A program made the position numbers and the translations under genes. Under the pieces are notes generated by a model. The model was not told where the DNA came from. It did no database searches and saw nothing but the letters and a program-made list of their open reading frames with translations. Below, one piece after another: positions 28,941-36,777 of a stretch of 64,000 nt of DNA (positions are counted from its first letter, which is position 1; each line of letters begins with the position of its first letter). Origin of the DNA: Chitinimonas taiwanensis DSM 18899 (lineage in GTDB: Bacteria > Pseudomonadota > Gammaproteobacteria > Burkholderiales > Chitinimonadaceae); the NCBI RefSeq assembly GCF_900119825.1, contig NZ_FPKR01000006.1, positions 1 to 64,000 on the forward strand, written 5' to 3'.

Positions 28941-29951
28941 ATGCGTGCTGTTGCCCTGACCCAGTATTTACCGATCAACCATCCGGAAGCCCTGTTCGAT
29001 ATCGAGCTGCCCAAACCGGCCGCCCCGCAAGGACGCGATCTGCTAGTGCGCATCAGCGCGATTGCCGTCAACCCGGTCGACTACAAGGTACGCGCCCCAA
29101 AGGACAAGGTGGAAAGCAGTCCACGCATCCTGGGCTGGGATGCGGTCGGCATCGTCGAAGCAGTCGGCAGCGACTGCCGCCTATTCCAGCCTGGCGATCG
29201 CGTCTATTACGCCGGCGATATCACCCGGCCCGGCTGCAATGCCGAGTACCAGCTGGTAGACGAACGCATTGTCGGCCGGGCGCCCGCTAGCCTAGACGAC
29301 GCCCAGGCCGCTGCTCTGCCGCTGACCGCCATTACCGCCTGGGAAGCGCTGTTCGACCGCCTGGCGATTCATCGCGACGGCAGCGCAGCTGGCAAGACAC
29401 TGCTGATCATTGGGGGGGCGGGCGGCGTGGGCTCGATCGCAATCCAGCTCGCCAAGCTGGCCGGCCTGCGCGTGGTGGCCACCGCCTCGCGGCCCGAGTC
29501 GGCCGACTGGTGCCGCGCGCTGGGTGCCGATGTCGTGATTGAGCACGGTGCAGCGCTGCTAGCCGCCGCCAAGGCCCACGGTCCCTACCCGTACATCTTC
29601 TGCACTAGCGATACCGATAGCTACTTTGCTGCCATGAGCGAGCTGGTGGCGCCGCAGGGGAAGATTGTCACCATCGTAGAGGCCAGCCAGCCTCACCCGA
29701 TCGAGCTGCTCAAGGCCAAGAGCGCCAGCTTGCACTGGGAGATGATGTTCACCCGCAGCATGTTCCAGACCGAAGATATGCAGGCCCAGCACGCGCTGCT
29801 GAACGAGGTGGCCGCGCTGATCGACGCTGGCCAACTGCGCACCACGCTGGGCGAGGTGCTCGGTACGATCAATGCGGCCAATCTGCGCCGCGCCCACGCC
29901 CAGCTGGAGGCTGGGCGCACCATAGGCAAGCTGGTACTGGCCGGCTTCTAA
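28941..29951 (+). CDS. Zinc-independent alcohol dehydrogenase/quinone reductase family protein
   Basis: A 336-residue medium-chain dehydrogenase/reductase. The GroES-like N-terminal part (VRISAIAVNPVDYKVR, VEAVGSDCRLFQPGDRVYYAG) lacks the structural-zinc cysteines. NADPH-binding LLIIGGAGGVGSIAIQLAK sits mid-protein. The pattern fits the zinc-binding-alcohol-dehydrogenase-like subfamily that acts as NADPH:quinone or enal reductase without zinc. Substrate unknown. Probable target of the divergent LysR regulator, so likely induced by an electrophile or quinone. Confidence 0.88.
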   Translation: MRAVALTQYLPINHPEALFDIELPKPAAPQGRDLLVRISAIAVNPVDYKVRAPKDKVESSPRILGWDAVGIVEAVGSDCRLFQPGDRVYYAGDITRPGCNAEYQLVDERIVGRAPASLDDAQAAALPLTAITAWEALFDRLAIHRDGSAAGKTLLIIGGAGGVGSIAIQLAKLAGLRVVATASRPESADWCRALGADVVIEHGAALLAAAKAHGPYPYIFCTSDTDSYFAAMSELVAPQGKIVTIVEASQPHPIELLKAKSASLHWEMMFTRSMFQTEDMQAQHALLNEVAALIDAGQLRTTLGEVLGTINAANLRRAHAQLEAGRTIGKLVLAGF

Positions 29952-29955
29952 GCCC

Positions 29956-30008
29956 GCTTCGCGCGGCTCGGGCAGGCGCAGTACACTGCGCGCCTGTCCG
30001 AGCGAAGC
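29956..30008 (+). other. Long hairpin just upstream of the DUF3025 gene
   Basis: Outer arms GCTTCG (29956-29961) and CGAAGC (30003-30008) enclose inner arms CTCGG (29967-29971) and CCGAG (29998-30002), and GCAGGCGC with GCGCGCCTG in the core. No U tract follows; the structure ends seven bases before the DUF3025 ATG, so it could hide the ribosome site. Confidence 0.55.
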
Positions 30009-30015
30009 CCATCCC

Positions 30016-30816
30016 ATGCCGCCCTGGCCGCACACTCTCTTCTCTACCTCACCGTGGTTCCTGCCGCTGCGTCCCTGCCTGCAGGAGCTCGGCTGGCACA
30101 GCTTTCCCGATGCAGCCAGCTGGCAGGCATTGCCCGATACCTTGCGCCCGCGCACGCGCTCCGGCCTGCCCGTGCAGTTCATCGCCCCGGCCCTGCTGGA
30201 TGCGCAGGCTTATGAGCTGCGCATCGCGACACGTGGCGAGGTGGCCACCCGCCCGGCCAACTGGCACGATGCCTTCAATGCCTTGAGCTGGCTGGTCTGG
30301 CCACAGAGCAAGGCGGCGCTGAATGCGCTGCACCTGCGCGAGATGGCCAGGGAAAGCCAGGGCCAGCGCGGCCGCAGCCGCGATGCAGCGACGCTGTTCG
30401 ATGAATCCGGCCTGGTGCTGGCCTGTGCCGATGCCCGCCTGCAGGCGGCTCTGTTCGACCATGACTGGACCACCCTGTTCCAGACGCGCGCCGCCAGCTG
30501 GGGCGAGCAGATTGCCGCCTTCAGCTTTGGCCATGCGCTGCAGGAGAAAGGCCTGGCGCCCTTTATCGGCATCGTCGGCAAGGTCATGCTGGTCGAGGTG
30601 GCGCCCGACTGGTTTCAGCTGCCACTCGAGGCGCAGCTGCACGATCTCGATCAGCAGCTTGCCGCACGTCTGGACCAGGCGGAGGCACTCGACCCTCGCA
30701 GCCTGCCGCCGCTGCCGGTACTGGGCATACCGGGCTGGTGGCCGCAGCAGGATGCGGCTTTCTACGCCGATACCCGGCATTTCCGCCCACGCCGCCCCGT
30801 CGTTCATCCGGGCTAG
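30016..30816 (+). CDS. DUF3025 family protein
   Basis: A 266-residue soluble protein. The diagnostic stretch RPANWHDAFNALSWLVWPQSK (about 79-99) and the downstream FDESGLVLACAD and FGHALQEKG segments fit DUF3025, a proteobacterial family with no known activity. No signal peptide or membrane helix is seen. A strong hairpin lies immediately upstream of its start. The gene is 114 bases before the small ORF and histidine kinase, with no obvious link. Confidence 0.85.
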   Translation: MPPWPHTLFSTSPWFLPLRPCLQELGWHSFPDAASWQALPDTLRPRTRSGLPVQFIAPALLDAQAYELRIATRGEVATRPANWHDAFNALSWLVWPQSKAALNALHLREMARESQGQRGRSRDAATLFDESGLVLACADARLQAALFDHDWTTLFQTRAASWGEQIAAFSFGHALQEKGLAPFIGIVGKVMLVEVAPDWFQLPLEAQLHDLDQQLAARLDQAEALDPRSLPPLPVLGIPGWWPQQDAAFYADTRHFRPRRPVVHPG

Positions 30817-30930
30817 ACGCGCCCTGCCCGATGCTGCTGCATTTCGTCGCAAGTCGCTCTGCAGCGCGGCGCGCGCGCATTACCTTTCATCCTGCCAACC
30901 GGTGATCCCGGTGCTAAGGGGAGAGAGATA

Positions 30931-31059
30931 ATGTTTAGTCCAATGACCTTGGCGCGCCGCCAAGCTGCCGCGCCCGCCACCAATCAAAGCAAGGTTGTAC
31001 CGCTGCGTACGCCGCAACCCGCCCCGCTGGCACGTGACCAGGCCAGTCGAATCGCCTAA
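30931..31059 (+). CDS. 42-residue small protein heading the LytS/LytTR operon
   Basis: A short frame with a very strong ribosome site (AAGGGGAGAGAGATA then ATG). The product starts MFSPMTLARRQAAAPATNQS and ends with a Pro/Arg-rich stretch (KVVPLRTPQPAPLARDQASR). It is basic, Pro/Ala-rich and has no membrane helix. It ends nine bases before the histidine kinase ATG, so it is either a real small protein co-made with the kinase or a leader whose translation sets kinase expression. No homologue is recognised. Confidence 0.6.
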   Translation: MFSPMTLARRQAAAPATNQSKVVPLRTPQPAPLARDQASRIA

Positions 31060-31068
31060 GCTCGGGCC

Positions 31069-32130
31069 ATGTCGACCATTGCCCTTACTCCGATTTCCGC
31101 CGGGCAGATCCGCCGTGCGCTATGGCGCAATCTGCTGATTACCCTGCTGGTGAACACCTTGGCCGGGGTGTTCTTCTCGCTGACCAGCGATTCGCCGCTC
31201 TGGCGCGTGATGCTGACCACCCACACGGTGGGGGTGTCGGTATTCGTAGCGATCACGCTGACCTTTACCGTCATCAAGCCCTCGCCCGCGCGCGAGCCGC
31301 TCTACTTCATGGGGGCGATTACCGTGGGCGCCGTGCTCGGCCTGGCAATCAACTGGCTGGTGCGCCTGGACGAAGTAGCCTGGATGGTGACCGAGTACCC
31401 GAGCTATCTGCTGGCCAGCCTAATCGTGATGATGCTATCGGCCGCCGTGGTGGCCAGCGTGCTGTGGGGGCGGGAAAAGACCGGCCGCCTGGAAGCTGCC
31501 TACCATGCCGAGCAGGCCAAGCGTGGCGAGCAGGATAAGGCGCTGATGCAGGCCCAGCTGCGCATGTTGCAGGCTCAGATCGAGCCACACTTCCTGTTCA
31601 ATACCCTGGCCAATGTGCAAAGCCTGATCGATATTTCGCCCGCCATGGCCAAGCAGATGCTGGGCCTGTTCAACGACTATCTGCGCGCCTCGCTGGCCCG
31701 CACGCGCGATGCGCAGGCCACCGTGCGCCAGGAGCTGGACTTGCTGCGCGCCTATCTGGGTATCCTGCAAATCCGCATGGCCGACCGCCTGAGCTTCGAC
31801 ATCGATTGTCCGGATAGCCTACTTGAGCAAGCACTACCGCCCATGCTGCTGCAACCCTTGGTGGAGAACGCCGTACGCCATGGCCTGGAGCCCAAGGTGG
31901 AAGGCGGTACGGTCCGCATCCGCCTGGCTTTGCAGGATGGCCAGCTGATTGCCGAAGTCAGCGACGACGGCCTCGGTTTGCCGGCCCAGGTGAGTGGACA
32001 GGGCGTTGGCCTGGCCAATGTGCGGGCGCGGCTGGCCACCCTGTATGGTGGCCAGGCACGCCTGGCGCTGCATGCCCAGCCCACCGGCGGCACGCGCGCC
32101 CGTATCAGCCTGCCGCTGGAGACCCGATAA
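31069..32130 (+). CDS. LytS/YehU-type sensor histidine kinase
   Basis: A 353-residue membrane kinase. Four hydrophobic segments fill residues about 20-135 with short loops, so it likely senses within or at the membrane. The phosphoacceptor is H174 in QIEPHFLFNTLANVQ, the hallmark of the His_kinase (LytS) family. The ATPase part has PLVENAVRHGLEP, DDGLGLP and GVGLANVRARL. The stop codon directly abuts the response-regulator ATG. Signal unknown. Confidence 0.93.
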   Translation: MSTIALTPISAGQIRRALWRNLLITLLVNTLAGVFFSLTSDSPLWRVMLTTHTVGVSVFVAITLTFTVIKPSPAREPLYFMGAITVGAVLGLAINWLVRLDEVAWMVTEYPSYLLASLIVMMLSAAVVASVLWGREKTGRLEAAYHAEQAKRGEQDKALMQAQLRMLQAQIEPHFLFNTLANVQSLIDISPAMAKQMLGLFNDYLRASLARTRDAQATVRQELDLLRAYLGILQIRMADRLSFDIDCPDSLLEQALPPMLLQPLVENAVRHGLEPKVEGGTVRIRLALQDGQLIAEVSDDGLGLPAQVSGQGVGLANVRARLATLYGGQARLALHAQPTGGTRARISLPLETR

Positions 32131-32895
32131 ATGCAGCCCACCGCCCTGATTGCTGATGACGAGCCGCTGCTGGCCGAATACCTGAAACAGCAGCTGGCCA
32201 GCCTATGGCCCGAGCTGCAGATTGCCGCCGTGGCGCGCAATGGTCTGGAAGCCGTTGCCGCCTTGCATGAGCACGAGCCGGACGTGGCCTTCCTGGATAT
32301 CAAGATGCCCGGCCTGAGCGGCCTGGAGGTCGCACGCAGTGCGAACGGCTGCCACTGCGTATTCGTGACCGCCTACGACCAGTACGCGGTGGAAGCCTTC
32401 GAGCGCGATGCGATCGACTATCTGCTCAAGCCCTATAGCAGCGAGCGCCTGCAGCGTGCGGTGCACAAGCTGCAGGACAAGCTGGCCAGCCAGAAGCCGG
32501 CCAATAACGGCGCCCTGCTCGAATCGCTGCGTCTGGCCCTCGGTGGCGTGACCCTGAATGGCGGCACACAGCGTCTAAGCTGGATACGGGCTGGCCAGGG
32601 CAACGAGGTCAAGCTGATCGCGGTGGACGATGTGTGCTACTTCCATGCTGCCGACAAGTACACGACCGTGGTTACCCGCGAGGGCGAGTACTTGATCCGC
32701 ACCTCACTGAAGGAGTTGCTCGAGCAGCTTGATAACGAGCAGTTCTGGCAGGTACACCGCGCCACCCTCGTGAATGTGCGCGAAATCGCCGAAGCAAGCC
32801 GCGACTTCACCGGCAAGGTCACCCTGAGCCTGAAGTCGCGCCCGGAAAGCGTGGCGGTCAGCCGCGCCTACGCCCACCTATTCAAACAGATGTAA
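32131..32895 (+). CDS. LytTR-family response regulator
   Basis: A 254-residue regulator. Receiver domain about 1-125 with acidic pair D9/D10 (IADDEPL), phospho-aspartate D56 in AFLDIKMPGLSG, and lysine in DYLLKP. A LytTR DNA-binding domain occupies about 150-254 (VDDVCYFHAADKYTTVVT, FWQVHRATLVNV). Relatives such as AlgR and LytR bind direct repeats. It pairs with the adjoining kinase and ends in a terminator 14 bases after its stop. Confidence 0.94.
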   Translation: MQPTALIADDEPLLAEYLKQQLASLWPELQIAAVARNGLEAVAALHEHEPDVAFLDIKMPGLSGLEVARSANGCHCVFVTAYDQYAVEAFERDAIDYLLKPYSSERLQRAVHKLQDKLASQKPANNGALLESLRLALGGVTLNGGTQRLSWIRAGQGNEVKLIAVDDVCYFHAADKYTTVVTREGEYLIRTSLKELLEQLDNEQFWQVHRATLVNVREIAEASRDFTGKVTLSLKSRPESVAVSRAYAHLFKQM

Positions 32896-32908
32896 GTAGG
32901 CAAGGCAT

Positions 32909-32942
32909 GAAAAAAGCCGCACCTTCCAAGTGCGGCTTTTTT
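32909..32942 (+). terminator. Terminator after the LytTR regulator
   Basis: AAAAAAGCCGCAC and GTGCGGCTTTTTT pair around a short loop (CTTCCAA). The A and T flanks on both sides allow use by the convergent acyltransferase gene as well. Confidence 0.88.
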
Positions 32943-32960
32943 GTCAGCCTACGGCACGCC

Positions 32961-33866
32961 TCAGCTGTGCGGATACTCGAGGCGCAGCTGCGCGAGCTGC
33001 GCATCCTTGGCCTGCCACAGGTTCTGCACCCAGGCCTGCATACGCGCGCGAAACGCATCGTCGCCGCTGTAATCACCGTTCACAAACTCGGCCGGAATCG
33101 GCAGCTCGTTCACGCGCACCACGATCTGGCGCACGCGGCCGGCCAGCAGGTCCCAGAAACTGGGCGGGCCGTCCGGGTAGAAGATGGTCACATCCAGCAG
33201 CGACTGGAATTTTTCGCCCATGGCATTGATGGCGAGAGCAATGCCACCGGCCTTGGGCTTGAGCAGATGCTGGAAGGGTGAGCCCTGCTGGTCATGCTTG
33301 GCCTGGGTGAAGCGGGTGCCCTCCAGGAAATTGATCACCGAGGTTGGCACCAGCGAGAACTTCTCACAGGCGCGCCGGGTGGTCGCCTGGTCCTCGCCGC
33401 GCTTTTTCGGGTGCTTCTTCAGGAAGGCTTCCGAGTGGCGCTTCATGAAGGGAAAGTCCATCGCCCACCAGACGAGGCCAATCACCGGCACGAAGATCAG
33501 CTGCTGCTTGAGGAAGAATTTGAGAAAGGGAATACGACCGAGGAAGACCTTCTGCAGCACCAGGATGTCGACCCAGCTCTGGTGATTGGAAGACACCAGA
33601 TACCAGCCACGCGGCGACAGCTGCTCGGTACCCTGCACCTGCCACTGCGTGCGCTGCACCAGCCCCATCCACAGGCCGTTATTGCCCACCCAGATCTGCC
33701 CGAGAGCATTGATGATGCGATCGAGCGGCCCGCGCACGGCCTTGAAAGGCAGCAGGAACTTGAGCACAGCGAGGCTGAGGATGAGCGCGCCAAGCAGTAG
33801 CACATTCAACAGCAGCAGCAGCGAGGACAAGAGGCCGCGCAGGGCCGAGGGCAGGAAATTCAACAT
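32961..33866 (-). CDS. Lysophospholipid acyltransferase family protein (YihG-like)
   Basis: A 301-residue inner-membrane acyltransferase of the PlsC superfamily. A hydrophobic N-terminus (about 8-40) is followed by the HX4D motif in SSNHQSWVDI and the FLEGTRF motif for glycerol-phosphate binding. Longer than plain PlsC and with the basic KRHSEAFLKKHPKK stretch of the YihG group. It would acylate lysophospholipid at the cytoplasmic face. The ATG at 33866 (MLNFLPSALRG) is chosen over upstream codons to 33935 because it begins the conserved hydrophobic part. Confidence 0.87.
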   Translation of the reverse strand: MLNFLPSALRGLLSSLLLLLNVLLLGALILSLAVLKFLLPFKAVRGPLDRIINALGQIWVGNNGLWMGLVQRTQWQVQGTEQLSPRGWYLVSSNHQSWVDILVLQKVFLGRIPFLKFFLKQQLIFVPVIGLVWWAMDFPFMKRHSEAFLKKHPKKRGEDQATTRRACEKFSLVPTSVINFLEGTRFTQAKHDQQGSPFQHLLKPKAGGIALAINAMGEKFQSLLDVTIFYPDGPPSFWDLLAGRVRQIVVRVNELPIPAEFVNGDYSGDDAFRARMQAWVQNLWQAKDAQLAQLRLEYPHS

Positions 33867-33950
33867 AAGGACAAGCGCTCGATTGATACGGTTCAGTGCC
33901 GGCATTGTAGTGCAGCCGGCCATTACCGAGTACAAGTGTTCACTGAATAT

Positions 33951-34490
33951 TTATTCAGCCTGGCTGTCCTGATGTGCACGCATCAGCCGGATATAGTGCT
34001 GGGCCGAGTAGGCGAAATGCGCGATCTCCTCCTCGCTCAGCTTGCGCACTGCCTTGGCCGGCCGGCCCACATACAGATAGCCTGATTCCAGCACCTTGCC
34101 CGGCGGCACCAGGGAGCCCGCGCCTATCATCACCCGCGGCTCAATCACGGCGCGGTCGAGCACGATGGTGCCGATGCCGATCAGGCATTCATCACCAATG
34201 GTGCAGCCATGCAGGGTGACCTGATGGCCAATGGTGACGCGCTCGCCGATGATCAGCGGCGCACCGAGCGGATCTTCCGGGCGCTTGTGGCTGACATGCA
34301 GGCAGGCCAGGTCCTGCACATTCGAATCCTTGCCGATATGGATGTGGTTGACGTCGCCGCGCACGATGGCGCCCGGCCAGATCGAGGCGTTTTCGCCCAG
34401 CACCACCTCACCCACCACCACGGCGGATTCGTCCACATAGGCGGAGGCAGGGACCTGCGGGTAGACACCTTTGAAGGGGCGGACAGACAT
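33951..34490 (-). CDS. Gamma-carbonic anhydrase-like hexapeptide-repeat protein
   Basis: A 179-residue left-handed beta-helix protein (YrdA/PaaY type). Hexapeptide repeats run through VVVGEVVLGENASIWPGAIVRGD. Three metal-site histidines are present: one in LACLHVSHK and two in IGHQVTLHGC. Family members are zinc or iron carbonic anhydrases or acyltransferase-like proteins of uncertain activity. No neighbour helps to choose. Confidence 0.9.
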   Translation of the reverse strand: MSVRPFKGVYPQVPASAYVDESAVVVGEVVLGENASIWPGAIVRGDVNHIHIGKDSNVQDLACLHVSHKRPEDPLGAPLIIGERVTIGHQVTLHGCTIGDECLIGIGTIVLDRAVIEPRVMIGAGSLVPPGKVLESGYLYVGRPAKAVRKLSEEEIAHFAYSAQHYIRLMRAHQDSQAE

Positions 34491-34634
34491 GACGAACTCC
34501 GGAAATTAGGCCGGCCGAGTATAGCCGAGGCGGGCACCTTCACCCCACCGGCGCTACACTAGCCGCCTTGCATTCGGCACCTTTGCCCCCATCAGGATCA
34601 GGTCGCCCCGCTTCCATCACTGAGACCTAGCACG

Positions 34635-36659
34635 ATGAACAATCCGCTACTCGATTTCTCCGCCCTGCCCCGCTTTGCCGAGATCCAGCCCGAGCACATC
34701 ACCCCGGCCATCGACCAGCTGCTCGCCGAAGCCCGTGCCGCCGTCAAGGCCGCCGAGACCGTCCAGCCAGTGAGCTGGGACAACTTCGTGCTGCCGCTCG
34801 ACGATGCCACCGAAAAGCTCGGCCGCGCCTGGGGCCAGGTCGGCCATCTGCAGGCGGTCGTCAACACGCCGGCACTGCGCGAGGCCTATAACGCCAATCT
34901 GAGCAAGCTCAGTCAGTTCGGCGCTGAAGTCGGCCAGAACCTGGCCCTGTTCGCCCAGTACAAGCAGTTGGCCGCCAGCGCTGAATACGCGGGCTACAGT
35001 GTGGCGCGCAAACGCATTGTGGAGAATGCACTGCGCGACTTCCGCCTGGGGGGTGCCGAGCTGGCTGAAGCCGACAAGCCGCGCTTCTCGGCTATCAAGG
35101 AAGAGCTCGCCACCCTGTCGGCCAAGTTCGAGCAGAACCTGCTGGATGCCACTGACGGCTATGCGCACTATGTGGACGATGAAGCCGAACTGGCCGGCCT
35201 GCCGGACGATGTGATCGCCATGTGCCGCGCCGCGGCCGAGAAGGATGGCAAGCCCGGCTACAAGCTGACCCTGCACATGCCCTGCTATCTGCCCGTGCAG
35301 AGCTATGCCGATCATCGCGCGCTGCGCGAAACCCTGTACCGCGCCTATGCCACGCGTGCATCCGACCTGGGCCCGAGCGAGCTGGACAACTCGGCCGCTA
35401 TCGACCGCATCCTGGTGCTGCGCCGCGAACTGGCCCAGATGCTGGGCTTCCAGAACTATGCCGAATACTCGGTCGCCACCAAGATGGCCGAGACCCCGGA
35501 TGAAGTGCTGAGCTTCCTGCGCGACTTGACCCAGCGTGCCAAGCCCTATGCGCAACGCGACCGCGCCGAGCTGGAGGCATTTGCGCGCGAGGAACTTGGC
35601 ATGGGCGAGCTGCAGATCTGGGATCTTGCCTATGTGAGCGAGAAGCTCAAGGAAGCGCGCTATAGCTTCTCCGAACAGGAAGTGAAACAGTACTTCACCG
35701 AACCGCGCGTGCTGTCCGGCCTGTTCAGCGTGATCCAGTCGCTGTTCGGCCTGAAGGCCGAGCTCGACAAGGCGCCGCTGTGGCATGAGGACGTGCGCTT
35801 CTACCGGCTGGTCAATGCCAGCGGGGAGCTGGTCGGGCAGTTCTACCTCGATCTGTATGCGCGTGAAGGCAAGCGCGGTGGCGCTTGGATGGACGATGCG
35901 CGTAATCGTCGCCACAAGGCCGGCGGCACCCAGACCCCGCTCGTTTACCTGACCTGCAACTTCGGCCGCGGCGTGGAGGGCAAGCCCGCCACCTTCAGCC
36001 ACGACGAGGTGATCACCCTGTTCCACGAGATGGGCCACGGCCTGCACCAGCTGCTGACCGAAATCGGCGACCTGGGCGTAGCGGGCCTGAATGGTGTGGA
36101 ATGGGATGCGGTCGAACTGCCCAGCCAGTTCATGGAGAACTTCTGCTGGGAGTGGGACCGCGTGGTCGGCATGACCGCGCACGCGGAAACCGGCAAGCCG
36201 CTGCCGCGCGCACTATTCGACAAGATGCTGGCCGCGAAGAACTTCCAGAGTGGCATGGCCACCGCGCGCCAGCTCGAATTCGGCCTGTTCGATATGGAGC
36301 TGCACAGCCGCTACGATGCCAGCCAGGAAAGTGCGCTGCAGCTGCTGGCCCGCGTGCGCGCCGAGGTTGCCGTCAATCACCCACCAGAGTGGAACCGCTT
36401 CCCGCATGCCTTCGGGCATATCTTCGCGGGTGGCTATGCGGCCGGCTACTACAGCTATAAATGGGCCGAGGTACTGAGCGCCGATGCCTACGCGGCCTTC
36501 GAGGAAGCACCAGAGCAGATCCAGCTGACCGGCGAGCGCTTCCGCCGTGAAGTACTGGCCGTGGGCGGCAGTCGCCCGGCTATGGAGAACTTCAAGGCCT
36601 TCCGCGGTCGCGCACCGCAGATCGATGCCTTGCTGCGGCATAGCGGCATGGCCGGCTAG
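34635..36659 (+). CDS. prlC: Oligopeptidase A (M3 metallopeptidase)
   Basis: A 674-residue cytoplasmic zinc peptidase that degrades short peptides, including cleaved signal peptides. The N-terminus LLDFSALPRFAEIQPEHITPA is typical, and the zinc site HEMGHGLHQ with downstream ELPSQFMENFCWEW is complete. Length matches the family. A terminator follows at 36728. Confidence 0.96.
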   Translation: MNNPLLDFSALPRFAEIQPEHITPAIDQLLAEARAAVKAAETVQPVSWDNFVLPLDDATEKLGRAWGQVGHLQAVVNTPALREAYNANLSKLSQFGAEVGQNLALFAQYKQLAASAEYAGYSVARKRIVENALRDFRLGGAELAEADKPRFSAIKEELATLSAKFEQNLLDATDGYAHYVDDEAELAGLPDDVIAMCRAAAEKDGKPGYKLTLHMPCYLPVQSYADHRALRETLYRAYATRASDLGPSELDNSAAIDRILVLRRELAQMLGFQNYAEYSVATKMAETPDEVLSFLRDLTQRAKPYAQRDRAELEAFAREELGMGELQIWDLAYVSEKLKEARYSFSEQEVKQYFTEPRVLSGLFSVIQSLFGLKAELDKAPLWHEDVRFYRLVNASGELVGQFYLDLYAREGKRGGAWMDDARNRRHKAGGTQTPLVYLTCNFGRGVEGKPATFSHDEVITLFHEMGHGLHQLLTEIGDLGVAGLNGVEWDAVELPSQFMENFCWEWDRVVGMTAHAETGKPLPRALFDKMLAAKNFQSGMATARQLEFGLFDMELHSRYDASQESALQLLARVRAEVAVNHPPEWNRFPHAFGHIFAGGYAAGYYSYKWAEVLSADAYAAFEEAPEQIQLTGERFRREVLAVGGSRPAMENFKAFRGRAPQIDALLRHSGMAG

Positions 36660-36727
36660 CCGGCCTCGGTCGGGCGGCGGGGCGCACTACGTTGTGCTCA
36701 GGCTGCCTGACCGGCGAGCACGCAAAG

Positions 36728-36756
36728 AAAAACCCGGCCTAGGCCGGGTTTCTCTT
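36728..36756. terminator. Terminator between prlC and the autotransporter gene
   Basis: AAACCCGGCC and GGCCGGGTTT form a perfect 10-bp stem around TA, followed by CTCTTTT on the plus strand and by a T run on the minus strand. It can serve both converging genes. Confidence 0.87.
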
Positions 36757-36777
36757 TTGCAGCACCAGCGTGCTGGC

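Noticed and set aside
34647-36182. 511-codon minus-strand frame opposite prlC
   Set aside because: The plus frame is a clear full-length M3 peptidase; the antisense frame has no recognisable motif.
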